Assembly: GCF_011682065.1 (NCBI RefSeq)
Contig: NZ_VUYU01000002.1
Location: 62,001 to 126,000, forward strand
Length of the DNA stretch: 64,000 nucleotides
Direction: 5' to 3'
Source of the DNA: Massilia rubra
Lineage (GTDB): Bacteria; Pseudomonadota; Gammaproteobacteria; Burkholderiales; Burkholderiaceae_D
Positions 7,712 to 16,914 of this stretch are shown here, in pieces. The translations under genes were made by a program, and so were the position numbers. Position 1 is the first letter of the stretch, and every line of letters starts with the position of its first letter. Under the pieces are notes generated by a model. It did not search any database, was not told the origin of the DNA, and was given only the letters and a program-made list of their open reading frames with translations.

Positions 7712-8809
7712 TTAATCTGGTACCTGGCCGATGCTGTCGATTTCGATGCGCGGCTGCGCGTTCATCTCGTGACGGAACCTGGACGACGCTTCATACGCCT
7801 TGATGCGGGCGCGCATGATGGAGCCCATCGGGCGGTGCGCCTCGATGCAGTGCCACGGGTTGAACGACAACACGTCGTCGGCGAACACGCGGCGCGCCGG
7901 GCTGTACGCCTGCTGCTGCGGGATGGTGAGTTTGGCGACCGGCTGGTAGGGCGAGTCTTCCTGCGGCCACTCGATCGAGGCGTCTTCGACCGGCATTTTT
8001 TCGATGTCGGTGAGTAGCTGCGCGCGCAGTTCGTACTCGGCGCCCTGGCCGTTGAAGAAGTCGACCACCAGGTTGCGCAGGGCCGAGTCGTCGGCGTCGT
8101 CGCCGAGCGGCTGGCCGGTGAGGGCGCGCACATTGTCGGAAAGAGGAGCGGCGCACAGCTTGGCCACGTAGTCGCCGTAGCGCACCGCGGCCATGCTGAA
8201 GAAGGTCTCGCCGAGGATATGGTTGTTTGGTGCGCCGAGCGTGTCGACCACGGGGTTGTCGATGCCGAGTGCGTGCAGCGCCTTGCTGCCGCCGCGCGCG
8301 AGGGCGGCCACGATGCGGCGCACCATGTCCGGGTCGTCCGCGTGCTTTTCGAGCAGCTTCTGGGTCTTGAGGTAGGCGGCGGCGTGGCCGAAGGCGATCA
8401 CGGGGTGGTTCACCAGCAGCAGGTCTTGCGTCTTGGCGTCCTGGCGGTTGGGCAGGAACTGCGGGCCGTCGACACCGAGCATCTTGATCGCCATGCCGCG
8501 CGGGGACGGCAGCTTGTCGCTGTGGATGTCGCCGGGCGCGGTGGAGAGGCGGATCACGACCGGGTAGGTGGCCGGGCGGGCGAACACGCCCTGGGCCAGG
8601 TGCGCGGGCAGATTGTCATACACGGTCACGTGGCCAACCAGCACGCCGTGGCACTTGGCGTGGGCATCGCGCTTGGCGTGGCGATGCTTGTCGAAGACGC
8701 GGGTGTTCACGCGCATCATGGATTCAACCACGCTGTCGATGATCTGGTCTTCGTTTTCCTGCTTTTGTTCCAGGTTGTCGTTGTAAGGGACGTAGGTGGT
8801 GGCAGACAT
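7712..8809 (-). CDS. Catalase-family (heme-dependent) protein
   Basis: 365 residues from the ATG at 8809, supported by GAGGAA upstream; the frame stays open further upstream without a better site. It matches the short catalase-like branch (SrpA-like) rather than full-length KatE/KatA. The distal His lies in AKCHGVLVGHVTV, the RLSTAPGDIHSDKLPSPRGMAIKM block matches the catalase core, and the proximal region is RPMGSIMRARIKAYEASS, with Arg and Tyr spaced as in RxxxY. Activity could be catalatic or peroxidatic. It is the first gene of a three-gene minus-strand operon with DyP. Confidence 0.85.
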   Translation of the reverse strand: MSATTYVPYNDNLEQKQENEDQIIDSVVESMMRVNTRVFDKHRHAKRDAHAKCHGVLVGHVTVYDNLPAHLAQGVFARPATYPVVIRLSTAPGDIHSDKLPSPRGMAIKMLGVDGPQFLPNRQDAKTQDLLLVNHPVIAFGHAAAYLKTQKLLEKHADDPDMVRRIVAALARGGSKALHALGIDNPVVDTLGAPNNHILGETFFSMAAVRYGDYVAKLCAAPLSDNVRALTGQPLGDDADDSALRNLVVDFFNGQGAEYELRAQLLTDIEKMPVEDASIEWPQEDSPYQPVAKLTIPQQQAYSPARRVFADDVLSFNPWHCIEAHRPMGSIMRARIKAYEASSRFRHEMNAQPRIEIDSIGQVPD

Positions 8810-8828
8810 GGGGTTCCTCGCTTGTTTG

Positions 8829-8954
8829 TAATATTGCAATGGAACCGAGGAGTGTACCGATAGTGCCGGGGTGTTCGATAGAATGTTTGTTCGAACGGTG
8901 GGGTATGGTGGTGGCCAAGCGAAGCCAGAAGCTCTTGGAGTATTATTGCAATAT
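8829..8954. promoter_or_regulatory. Two inverted ATATTGCAAT motifs in divergent promoter region
   Basis: The motif GT-N-ATATTGCAAT occurs on the plus strand at about 8829-8841 and on the minus strand at about 8954-8942. The two copies flank the space between the catalase-like operon and the lipoprotein gene. The ATTGCAAT core is itself palindromic. A shared regulator is possible but not shown. Confidence 0.3.
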
Positions 8955-9003
8955 GACATGGATTAAACCATGTCCATGTTTTCGGAAACACAAGGAGAAT
9001 GAA

Positions 9004-9576
9004 TTGAATATAGTCGCTTTGTTAGCGAAAAAGACGCTGGTTCCGCTATTTGCTGCAGTTTTACTGTTACAGGGATGTGCGGCCACGAACAATAACAGCA
9101 ACAACAACGTGCTGACATACTCTACTCACGACCTGGGCCTGCTTTGTTTCGGCGGAGTCAGTAACGTACGGCTGACATACGGCGGTGCCCCACACAGATT
9201 GTTCGATGATAAAGGCCATGTCGCGCCTGAAAAGACACCTGCGGATGCCGCGCGCACGCCGCGCGGCCTGTTCGGTACGTACGATACCTTCGCAGGGCCG
9301 ATGGACATGCAGTGGCGCTCACGCGACGGCACTGAGCTGAGCCACGTCATCGACCTCAATAAGGAAATTGTCGGTCGCCAGATTCCTTATGACCATCCGG
9401 AGCGTGTCTACGCCAAGAAACCGTTCGTCGGAAAGCCCATTATCATTGTCGAGTTTAATGATCGTACCGTGAATGTCTACCTTGCCGCGACATTGCAGGT
9501 GACGCCACTCGACGCGGCCAAGCCAACCCTCGACGATGTGAAGACCCGGACGCTGGTGTATTCCAGGACCTTGTGA
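9004..9576 (+). CDS. Small lipoprotein, unknown function
   Basis: 190 residues. The start chosen is TTG at 9004: AGGAG lies 6 bases upstream and an in-frame hydrophobic signal follows at once. The upstream ATG at 8953 would add a hydrophilic tail before the signal. A lipobox LLLQGC places the lipidated Cys near residue 25, followed by an Asn/Ser-rich tether. The rest has no motif I recognise. It is divergent from the peroxidase operon and ends at a terminator shared with lysS. Probably an outer- or inner-membrane lipoprotein on the periplasmic side. Confidence 0.7.
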   Translation: MNIVALLAKKTLVPLFAAVLLLQGCAATNNNSNNNVLTYSTHDLGLLCFGGVSNVRLTYGGAPHRLFDDKGHVAPEKTPADAARTPRGLFGTYDTFAGPMDMQWRSRDGTELSHVIDLNKEIVGRQIPYDHPERVYAKKPFVGKPIIIVEFNDRTVNVYLAATLQVTPLDAAKPTLDDVKTRTLVYSRTL

Positions 9577-9594
9577 TGGCGACTTCGGTCCATT

Positions 9595-9621
9595 AAAAAA
9601 GCGGGCATTGCGCCCGCTTTT
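9595..9621. terminator. Bidirectional intrinsic terminator
   Basis: A6-GCGGGC, a 5-base loop, then GCCCGC-T4 lies between the convergent lipoprotein gene and lysS. The A and T runs on either side let it act on both strands. Confidence 0.85.
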
Positions 9622-9649
9622 GTTGTTTACTCTTCGTTGTTTACTCTTC
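9622..9649. repeat. 14-bp perfect tandem duplication at lysS stop
   Basis: GTTGTTTACTCTTC occurs twice in direct contact (9622-9635 and 9636-9649). The second copy contains the lysS stop codon (9641-9643). The duplication therefore adds a spare stop and leaves the protein unchanged. Confidence 0.9.
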
Positions 9650-11173
9650 GCGGCGCAAGTGCGGGAAGAGGATCACGTCACGGATGTTCGGCGAATCGGT
9701 GATCAGCATGATCAGGCGATCGATGCCGATCCCGCAGCCACCGGCCGGCGGCATGCCGTATTCCAGCGCGCGGATGTAGTCGGCGTCGTAGAACATCGCC
9801 TCGTCGTCGCCCGCATCCTTGGCCTCCACCTGCGCCAGGAAGCGCGCCGCCTGGTCTTCGGAGTCGTTCAACTCCGAGAACCCGTTGGCCAGCTCGCGCC
9901 CGACGATGAACAGCTCGAAACGCTCGGTGATGCCGGCTACCGTATCCGACGCGCGCGCCAGTGGCGATACTTCGGCCGGGTAGTCGACGATGAAGGTCGG
10001 CTCCCACAGCTGCGCTTCGGCGGTTTCTTCGAACAGCGCCAGTTGCAGCGCGCCCAGGCCAGCGGTCGAAAACGGCTTGACGCCGAATTTCAACAGTTCG
10101 GCCTTGATGAATTCCGCATCCTGCAACTGCTCCGCGGTGTAGTGCGGCGCGTATGCGTTGATTGCGCCGACGATGGTCATGCGGCGGAACGGCTTGGACA
10201 GGTCGAGCGGCTTGCCGCCGTAAGTCAGTTCGGCGGTGCCGTGGGCGTCGATGGCGGCCTGGCGGATCACCGCTTCGGTAAAGTCCATGATCCACTGGTA
10301 ATCGGTGTAGGCCGCGTAGAATTCCATCATGGTGAATTCAGGATTGTGACGCGGCGAGACGCCTTCGTTGCGGAAGTTGCGGTTCACTTCGAACACGCGA
10401 TCGAATCCGCCGACCACCAAACGCTTCAAGTACAGCTCCGGCGCAATGCGCAGGAACATTTCCATGTCGAGCGCGTTGTGGTGGGTGACGAACGGCTTCG
10501 CGGCGGCGCCACCAGGAATGGCATGCAGCATCGGCGTTTCGACTTCCATGAAGTCGTTCTTTTCCATGAAGCGGCGGATCGACGACATGGCGGCGGTGCG
10601 CGCCTTGAAGGTGCGGCGCGTTTGGTCGTTGGTGATCAGGTCCACATAGCGCTGGCGGTATTTGGTTTCCTGGTCCGACAGGCCATGAAAATGGCTCGGC
10701 AAAGGACGCAGCGACTTGGTGATCAGGCGCAGGGTCGTTACCTTGACCGTCAGTTCGTCGGTCTTGGTCTTGAACAGGGTGCCTTCGATACCGAGAATGT
10801 CGCCCAGGTCGTAGTGGCTCAACGCTTCCATGGCCGCTTCGCCGGTTTTGTCGAGCGTGACGTAGATCTGGATGCGGCCGTCGGCGTGCGGGCCGGACGA
10901 ATCCTGCAGGGTTGCGAACACGGCTTTTTTACCGGCTTCGCGCTTGAGCATCATGCGCCCGGCCAGGACCACGGGCACCTCGGTCGCTTCGAGTTCTTCG
11001 CGCGTCTTCGATGCGTACTCTTCGACCAGCTTCGCCGCCTTGTGCTGCGGACGGAAATCGTTAGGGAAGGCGATGCCGCCTTCGCGCAGCGTGGCCAGCT
11101 TGGCGCGGCGTTCGGCGATCAGCCTGTTTTCATCTGCCGGGGCGGGTGCTTGGTCTTGGGTGTCCGTAGTCAT
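9641..11173 (-). CDS. lysS: Lysyl-tRNA synthetase, class II
   Basis: 510 residues, full family length. It charges tRNA-Lys with lysine using ATP. The N-terminal OB-fold anticodon-binding domain covers about residues 60-170. Class II motif 2 is [22 protein letters not shown] near residue 280, and motif 3 is [12 protein letters not shown] near residue 480. The Glu/Tyr/Asn lysine-pocket context (APELYLKRL) is present. It ends at the shared terminator and a small tandem duplication. Housekeeping and complete. Confidence 0.97.
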   Translation of the reverse strand: MTTDTQDQAPAPADENRLIAERRAKLATLREGGIAFPNDFRPQHKAAKLVEEYASKTREELEATEVPVVLAGRMMLKREAGKKAVFATLQDSSGPHADGRIQIYVTLDKTGEAAMEALSHYDLGDILGIEGTLFKTKTDELTVKVTTLRLITKSLRPLPSHFHGLSDQETKYRQRYVDLITNDQTRRTFKARTAAMSSIRRFMEKNDFMEVETPMLHAIPGGAAAKPFVTHHNALDMEMFLRIAPELYLKRLVVGGFDRVFEVNRNFRNEGVSPRHNPEFTMMEFYAAYTDYQWIMDFTEAVIRQAAIDAHGTAELTYGGKPLDLSKPFRRMTIVGAINAYAPHYTAEQLQDAEFIKAELLKFGVKPFSTAGLGALQLALFEETAEAQLWEPTFIVDYPAEVSPLARASDTVAGITERFELFIVGRELANGFSELNDSEDQAARFLAQVEAKDAGDDEAMFYDADYIRALEYGMPPAGGCGIGIDRLIMLITDSPNIRDVILFPHLRREE

Positions 11174-11236
11174 GGTAGGTATCGCTATAGAGGTTGTTGC
11201 AGGTGTGGGATTAGCTATTAATTAAGACGGAAACAA

Positions 11237-11902
11237 TCAGGACGAAAACAGCTCGTCGATCGTCAGGTCCGAAAAGTCGCTGGCGACGTGGATCACGTTG
11301 TCGAATTCGGCAAAGGCGTCGGCGGGCAGGGTGGTGGTGAGCACCACGGCGCGCATGCCGGCGCGGCGCGCCGCTTCCACGCCCAGCGGCGCGTCTTCGA
11401 AGACGATGCAGTGCTCGGGCGCGACGCCGCAGCGCTCGGCCGCCAGCAAAAACACGTCCGGATGCGGCTTGCCGCGCGCAACATCGGCCGCGCCGACCAC
11501 GGTGTCGAAATGGCGGCGCAGGTCCAGGCCATCGAGCGTGAACGTGATGTTGGCGTTGGGCGCGGCGGTGGCCACGGCCAGCGCCACGTCATGCTCCTTG
11601 GCCAGCGCGATCAGCTGGTCGAAGCCGGTCACCGTTTTGCGGTGCGGCTCGTACAGTTCGCGGTAGACCACTTCCTTTTCGTCGTTCAGGACCCGCACCT
11701 CGTCGTCATCGAGGTGCTCGCCCATTTGGGCGCGGATGATTTCCTTGCCCTGGCGGCCGGCCGTGGTGCGGAAAAACTCGTCGGCGTCGATGTCCTTGCC
11801 GCGCCGCTGGAAGAATGCGATCCAGGAGTCGGTGTGAAAGGACATGTTGTCGACGATCGTGCCGTCCATGTCGAAGATGAATGCGCGTCGGGTAGCGGTC
11901 AT
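11237..11902 (-). CDS. HAD-family phosphatase (beta-phosphoglucomutase-like)
   Basis: 221 residues. HAD motif I is FIFDMDGTIVDN at residues 8-19 (nucleophile Asp11, acid/base Asp13). An alpha-helical cap follows, then motif II AVATAAP, motif III Lys in RGKPHPDVF and motif IV VFEDAPLGVEAA. The layout with DMDGT and a helical cap matches subfamily IA phosphatases and phosphomutases acting on small sugar phosphates. The exact substrate is unknown. The gene starts 3 bases downstream of the prfB stop, so it is likely read from the prfB transcript. Confidence 0.85.
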   Translation of the reverse strand: MTATRRAFIFDMDGTIVDNMSFHTDSWIAFFQRRGKDIDADEFFRTTAGRQGKEIIRAQMGEHLDDDEVRVLNDEKEVVYRELYEPHRKTVTGFDQLIALAKEHDVALAVATAAPNANITFTLDGLDLRRHFDTVVGAADVARGKPHPDVFLLAAERCGVAPEHCIVFEDAPLGVEAARRAGMRAVVLTTTLPADAFAEFDNVIHVASDFSDLTIDELFSS

Positions 11903-11905
11903 GAA

Positions 11906-13010
11906 TTACACGCCTTGCTTGAGTGAGGCCGAAATGAAGTCGTCCAGGTCGCCGTCCAGCACGCCCTTGGTGTTGCCGGTTTCGAAGTTGGTCCGCAAAT
12001 CCTTGATGCGCGACTGATCGAGCACATAGGAACGGATCTGGTGTCCCCAGCCCACGTCGGTCTTCGAATCTTCGAGCTTTTGCTGTTCGCTCATGCGCTT
12101 GCGCAGTTCGTGCTCGTACAGCTTCGCCTTGAGCATTTCCATCGCTTCGGCGCGGTTGCGGTGCTGGCTGCGGTCGTTCTGGCACTGAACCACAATGCCG
12201 GTCGGGCCGTGCGTCATGCGGACCGCGGAGTCGGTTTTGTTAATGTGCTGGCCGCCGGCGCCGGACGCGCGGTAGGTATCGACGCGAATGTCGGCCGGGT
12301 TGACGTCGATCTCGATCGAGTCATCGACTTCGGGGTACACGAACAGGCTGGTGAACGACGTATGGCGCCCGTTGGCCGAGTCGAATGGCGACTTGCGCAC
12401 CAGGCGGTGCACGCCGGTTTCGGTGCGCAGGTGGCCGTAGGCGTATTCGCCTTCGACCTTGAGGGTGGCGGTCTTGATGCCGGCCACCTCGCCGTCGGAC
12501 TGCTCCAGGATGTCGACCTTGAAGCCTTTGCGTTCGCAATAGCGCAGGTATTGACGCAGCAGCATCGAGGCCCAGTCCTGGGCTTCGGTGCCGCCGGCGC
12601 CGGCCTGGATGTCGATGAAGCAGTTGTTGGCGTCCATCGGATTGCCGAACATGCGGCGGAACTCCATGGCTTCGACCACGGCCTTGATGGCGTCGGTGTC
12701 GACGATGACCGCTTCGAGCGTGTCGTCGTCGCTTTCTTCGCGCGCCATGGCAAACAGGTCGTTCGCGTCTTTCAGGTCGGCGTCCGCCTTGATCAGCGTA
12801 TGGACGACGCCTTCGAGCTCCTTCTTCTCTTTACCGAGAGCCTGGGCGCGTTTCGGATCGTTCCAGACGGTTGGATCTTCTAGTTCTTCGTTGACTTGTT
12901 CGAGCTTCTCTGACTTTTTATCGAAGTCAAAGATACCTCCGAAGTTCGGCTTCACGATCCGTCAGGTCGTTGAGCAGGGCGGAGAGGGCGTTAATGCGTT
13001 CGGCTTCCAT
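11906..13010 (-). CDS. prfB: Peptide chain release factor 2 (programmed +1 frameshift)
   Basis: The first frame runs from ATG at 13010 through 27 codons to CTT followed by an in-frame TGA at 12929-12927. Translation then slips +1 and reads GAC at 12928 to the stop at 11906, giving about 367 residues. RF2 releases peptides at UGA and UAA. The specificity tripeptide SPF lies in VRKSPFDS and the catalytic GGQ in [12 protein letters not shown]. The frameshift site is the classical autoregulatory one: low RF2 delays termination at the internal UGA and favours slippage. Without the frameshift the visible frame would lack a normal N-terminus. Confidence 0.96.
12926..12941 (-). promoter_or_regulatory. 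prfB programmed frameshift element
   Basis: The minus strand reads CGGAGGTATCTTTGAC: an internal Shine-Dalgarno-like AGG, three bases, the slippery CTT, then UGA C. It matches the well-known RF2 recoding site. Confidence 0.95.
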
Positions 13011-13190
13011 GGCGTTTCCGGTCTATGAATTGGTTAAATCGAACCTTCGATTATACCCCAGCGCGCCACATTTCCGGTCCCCGCCGCGCACCCTGCTTGA
13101 TCGGCGTGGCATGGCTGCGTATTATGCTGCGAATTATGTTGCCATCGTCGATGCCAGCTTCCCCCGTCCACTCGCCCGAAAGCGCCCGCT

Positions 13191-15191
13191 ATGCGTTATC
13201 AAATTTACATTTCCGTCCTGCCCCTGATGTTCTGCGCCGTCGCGGGCGCCGCCACGCCGACCAAGGGTTCCACGGCGGTGGTCGGCGTGATGGAGACGAC
13301 CGACCTGCATTCGAACGTGCTCGGATACGATTACTTCAAGCTCGCGCCCGAGCCGTCGCTTGGCCTGGACCGTACCGCCGCCCTGATTGCGCAGGCGCGC
13401 CAACAGTTCCCGAACAATCTGCTGTTCGATAACGGCGACACCATCCAGGGCAGCGCGCTGGCCGACTACCAGGCGCTGGCCAATCCGCTCAAGTGCGACC
13501 AGACACTGGCGATCTACAAGGTCATGAACAAGCTCGGTTACGACGGCGGCGGGATCGGCAACCACGAATTCAATTACGGCCTCGCTTACCTGAGCCAGGT
13601 GACCGGCAACCGCTTCGAGGTCGACGGCGTCGATGCGGCCAGGCCGCGCTGCGCCGGGCCGGCCTTTCCGCAGGTGCTGGCCAACGTCTACAGCCTCAAG
13701 ACGCGCCAGCCGCTGTTTGCGCCGTACCGCATCATCGACAAGCAGATCACCGCGCTGGACGCCGACGGCAAGCCGCTGACAGTGACGCTGAAGGTCGGCA
13801 TCATCGGCTTTGCGCCGCCGACCATCCTGTCGTGGGACAAGCGGTCGCTGGAAGGGAAGGTCTACACCGAGGGCCTGCGTGAAACCGCGACCAGGTTCAT
13901 TCCCGAGATGCGCGCGCAAGGGGCGGACCTGGTGGTGGCCATTTCGCACGGCGGCTTGGACGACATCACCTACCAGCCGTCGATGGAAAACGGGAACTGG
14001 CATTTGTCCAAAGTGCCGGGCATCGACGCCATGCTGATCGGGCACTCGCACCTGCCGTTCCCGAACGCGTCCAGCACCGTTCCGCAATTTAACCTGCCGG
14101 GCGTGGACAAGGTCAAGGGCCTGGTCAACGGCGTGCCGACCGTGATGGCCAACCTGTGGGGCAAGCACCTTGGCGTGATCGGCCTGCACCTGTCGTACGA
14201 CGGCCAGCGCTGGGTGGTCGACCGTAGCCAGACCACGGTGGAGGCGCGCGCCGCGCAGCAGGCCGACAAATCGTTCATTGCGCCCGATCCGGCCATTGCG
14301 GCGCTGGTCGCGGGCGAGCATGAAGCCACCATCGGCTACGTCAAGACGCCGGTCGGCGCGACCGATTTCCGCATGTCGACCTATTTTGCCGATGTGGGCG
14401 ATGTGACGGCCATTGCGGTGGTCAACCTGGCGCAGGCCGATTACGTGAGCAGATACGTCAAGGCCAACCTGCCGCAATACGCAGCCTTGCCGGTGCTGTC
14501 GATGGCGTCGCCGTTCAAGGGCGGCACCGCCGGCGTGACCGATTACACCGACGTCAAGGCCGGCAGCCTGGCGCTCAACAATGCGGCCGACTTGTACCTG
14601 TATCCGAATTCGCTGTACGCCGTGAAGGTCAATGGCGGGGAGCTGAAAGCGTGGCTGGAACACGCGGCAGGGCGCTTCAACACCATCGACCCGGAGCTGA
14701 CGACGCCGCAGGAGCTGGTCAATACCGCGTTCCCGACCTATAACTTCGACGCCATGACGACCAAGGAAGTCAGTTACGAGATCGATGTGACCAAAGTGCC
14801 GGGCCAGCGCATCAAGAACCTGCGCTTCCGCGACAAGGCGGTGACTGCCTCGAACGAGTTTTTGGTGGCGACGAATAACTACCGCGCCAGCGGCGGCGGC
14901 GGTTTTCCGGGCCTGGACGGCAGCAAGACCGCCGTGGCCGCGCCGGACGCCAATCGCGATGTGCTGATCGGGTACATCAAGGAGGTCAAGAACCTGACGC
15001 GCGCGGAGAACGGCCAGCAGCGCAGCTGGCGCTTTGCCAAAGTGCGTACCGCCGGCCCGGTGGTGTTCCATTCCGCGCCGGGCCTGCTGGCGCTGGCGCA
15101 GCGGGCCGGCCTTGCCAATGTGTCGCAACTGCGCGCCGACGATGGGATGGGCAAGGGCTTTGCCCTGTACGCGGTCGATCTGTCGAAATGA
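13191..15191 (+). CDS. cpdB: 2',3'-cyclic-nucleotide 2'-phosphodiesterase/3'-nucleotidase
   Basis: 666 residues with a signal peptide ending near AVAGA (residue 20), so periplasmic. The N-terminal metallophosphatase domain carries TTDLHSN, DNGDTIQG, GIGNHEFNYG, ISHGG and GHSH, which hold the dimetal-binding Asp, Asn and His residues. The C-terminal 5'-nucleotidase substrate domain shows ATNNYRASGGGGFPG. It hydrolyses 2',3'-cyclic nucleotides and 3'-nucleotides to nucleosides for uptake. Length agrees with CpdB. Its stop overlaps the next gene (ATGA), indicating a two-gene operon. Confidence 0.9.
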   Translation: MRYQIYISVLPLMFCAVAGAATPTKGSTAVVGVMETTDLHSNVLGYDYFKLAPEPSLGLDRTAALIAQARQQFPNNLLFDNGDTIQGSALADYQALANPLKCDQTLAIYKVMNKLGYDGGGIGNHEFNYGLAYLSQVTGNRFEVDGVDAARPRCAGPAFPQVLANVYSLKTRQPLFAPYRIIDKQITALDADGKPLTVTLKVGIIGFAPPTILSWDKRSLEGKVYTEGLRETATRFIPEMRAQGADLVVAISHGGLDDITYQPSMENGNWHLSKVPGIDAMLIGHSHLPFPNASSTVPQFNLPGVDKVKGLVNGVPTVMANLWGKHLGVIGLHLSYDGQRWVVDRSQTTVEARAAQQADKSFIAPDPAIAALVAGEHEATIGYVKTPVGATDFRMSTYFADVGDVTAIAVVNLAQADYVSRYVKANLPQYAALPVLSMASPFKGGTAGVTDYTDVKAGSLALNNAADLYLYPNSLYAVKVNGGELKAWLEHAAGRFNTIDPELTTPQELVNTAFPTYNFDAMTTKEVSYEIDVTKVPGQRIKNLRFRDKAVTASNEFLVATNNYRASGGGGFPGLDGSKTAVAAPDANRDVLIGYIKEVKNLTRAENGQQRSWRFAKVRTAGPVVFHSAPGLLALAQRAGLANVSQLRADDGMGKGFALYAVDLSK

Positions 15192-15652
15192 TACGGCGCC
15201 TGGTTTTGGCAGTCGTGTTTTGCGGCGGCGTGGCGCACGCCCAGCCGCTCGACGCGGCCGACGCCGCCGTCATGGCGCGCTTGCGGCAAGCGGCCGCGCA
15301 GGACCCGCAGGCCGCGTATGACCTTGGGCGCATGGTCCGCAACGGCATCGGCACCGCGCGCGAGCCGTTGCGCGCGTTTGCGCTGATCGCGTCGAGCGCG
15401 CGGCGCGGCCATGCGCCGGCCATGTTCACCGTGTCGACCATGCTGGCGGCGGGGGAGGGCTGTACGGCGGACCTGGCGGCCTCGCGGCGTTGGCTGGAAG
15501 CGGCTGCTGAACTGGAGCACCCGGAAGCGCTCCAGCAGATGGCCATGTATGTGCAGGAAGGCGCGCTGGGCTACCCGCGCGACCCGGAGCGCGCCGCCCA
15601 GCTGCTGCGCGAGGCGGCGCACGCGATGACCCACCGGGCGCAAGCGCACTAA
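15188..15652 (+). CDS. Sel1-like repeat protein, secreted
   Basis: 154 residues with an N-terminal signal (cleavage after VAHA, about residue 18). Three to four Sel1-type helical repeats of about 36 residues follow, with the AAYDLGRMVRNGIG..., AMFTVSTMLAAGEG and ALQQMAMYVQEGALG patterns. Such repeats form protein-binding solenoids. It overlaps the cpdB stop by 4 bases, so it is co-translated with CpdB. A partner role in the periplasm is plausible but unproven. Confidence 0.75.
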   Translation: MIRRLVLAVVFCGGVAHAQPLDAADAAVMARLRQAAAQDPQAAYDLGRMVRNGIGTAREPLRAFALIASSARRGHAPAMFTVSTMLAAGEGCTADLAASRRWLEAAAELEHPEALQQMAMYVQEGALGYPRDPERAAQLLREAAHAMTHRAQAH

Positions 15653-16294
15653 TCAGAGAATGCGTCGGCCGGCTGGCGTGTCGATGTGCGCGCGCAGCCA
15701 GGGCCTTGCGCCAGCGTCGATCGGCACCACCGTCACCGGTGCGTGCATGCCGATGGCGTCGAGCAGCGCGCGCACGCGTTGCGGCTCCGGATGAAACAGT
15801 TCCAGCTTGTCCAGCGACAGGCCAAGATCGGGCATGCCGGCCGCCGGGTGCGGCCCGGTATCCCATTCGATCAGCGCGGGACCGACGCCGTCCAGCGGCA
15901 GGCCGCCATCGTCGGGAATCGTGATCAGCCAGTTGCGCGCGCCCCGGCTCATGGGCGTGATGGCGCCGAGCGCGCCGACCGGCCCGGCCGCGTCGGCGGC
16001 GCGCGCAATGTCGCTGGTGCGCGCGACCCAGGTCGACAGCGCTGGCTGCGCATCGGCACCGAGCGTATCGAGCGCAAACCAGCGCGCGCGGGCCGGTGGC
16101 GGCGCATCGGGATCGATCGCGATGATTTCCAAAAACAGGGCGTCGCCGAGACGCAGCAGCAGGTTATGCGTGCCCATCGCGGGATGCTTGCCGCCCGGCG
16201 CGGGGCTGACGCCAAGCTTGTCCTCGATCCAGGCGGCGCCTCGGGCGAGGGTGGGTGCGGTGATGGTGATGTGGTCGAGCTGGCAGGCGGGCAT
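15653..16294 (-). CDS. VOC/glyoxalase-like protein
   Basis: 213 residues. The N-terminus LDHITITAPTLARGAAWIEDKLGV is the opening betaalpha unit of the vicinal-oxygen-chelate fold (Glyoxalase_3-like, a single long chain). His9 and the Glu in DALFLEIIAID fit metal ligands, but the substrate is unknown. It is convergent with the Sel1 gene, the two stops abutting at 15652/15653. ATG at 16294. No operon partner on the minus strand. Confidence 0.75.
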   Translation of the reverse strand: MPACQLDHITITAPTLARGAAWIEDKLGVSPAPGGKHPAMGTHNLLLRLGDALFLEIIAIDPDAPPPARARWFALDTLGADAQPALSTWVARTSDIARAADAAGPVGALGAITPMSRGARNWLITIPDDGGLPLDGVGPALIEWDTGPHPAAGMPDLGLSLDKLELFHPEPQRVRALLDAIGMHAPVTVVPIDAGARPWLRAHIDTPAGRRIL

Positions 16295-16747
16295 GCGGCG
16301 TCACTTTCCGGCGTGGTTGGCGATGAAAGACACAAGATGGTAGCACCGCGAGCAGCCTGGACGCCGCATCGAAGCGGGTCACTCCGCAGAAAATGCATAA
16401 GTAAAACGCTATTTAGCATGAAAGCGATTTCAAGGATATGAAACTTTTTCAGCGTCAGTTTTTCGCCACGCGTGTTTAGCAGATAAAAGCGCTGTTTAGT
16501 TGCCGGCGGCGGATATGCACACCAAGGAATTTAACATTTCTTTTTCGCAGGTGATCTTGAACACCAAGCATCATTATTTTGTGTGGTTTTTCGGCCGTTT
16601 TTCTATGAAAGCCGTGAAAGCCCCGTTGTTGACGGCGATACTTGTTCTTTTTTCTGGAAACGGTTCTGCAAAGCTCCACAATCAACACACCTGTTTTCAC
16701 CCAGCAATTGCTATATGTGCAATGCAAAAAACCTCATTTTTGTGTTC

Positions 16748-16777
16748 TTGACATTTAACCTTTGCAAGCGATACATT
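16748..16777 (+). promoter_or_regulatory. Candidate sigma-70 promoter upstream of GH48
   Basis: A perfect TTGACA (16748-16753) is followed after 18 bases by TACATT (16772-16777). The -10 is weak, as expected of a regulated promoter. It would leave a long untranslated leader of about 450 bases. Confidence 0.35.
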
Positions 16778-16898
16778 GCGTCCATACCTAGGCGACAAGC
16801 TGTTTTTGTCACCCCATGGTGTGCCTTGGCCCGGACACGTCCGTCGCCACGGTGATTCGACAAAATACGGTCATTTGATCGTTTTTTTTGAAAAAGAG

Positions 16899-16914
16899 TT
16901 GAAAACGTTTTCAA
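16899..16914. promoter_or_regulatory. LacI-family-type operator palindrome
   Basis: TTGAAAACGTTTTCAA is a perfect 16-bp palindrome with a central CG, the form bound by LacI/GalR-family sugar repressors. It lies 326 bases upstream of the GH48 start and downstream of the candidate promoter, where a bound repressor could block transcription. No LacI-family gene is inside the window. Confidence 0.55.

Noticed and set aside
13134-15128. 664-codon open frame opposite cpdB
   Set aside because: Antisense shadow with Arg/His/Gly-rich composition and no family features.
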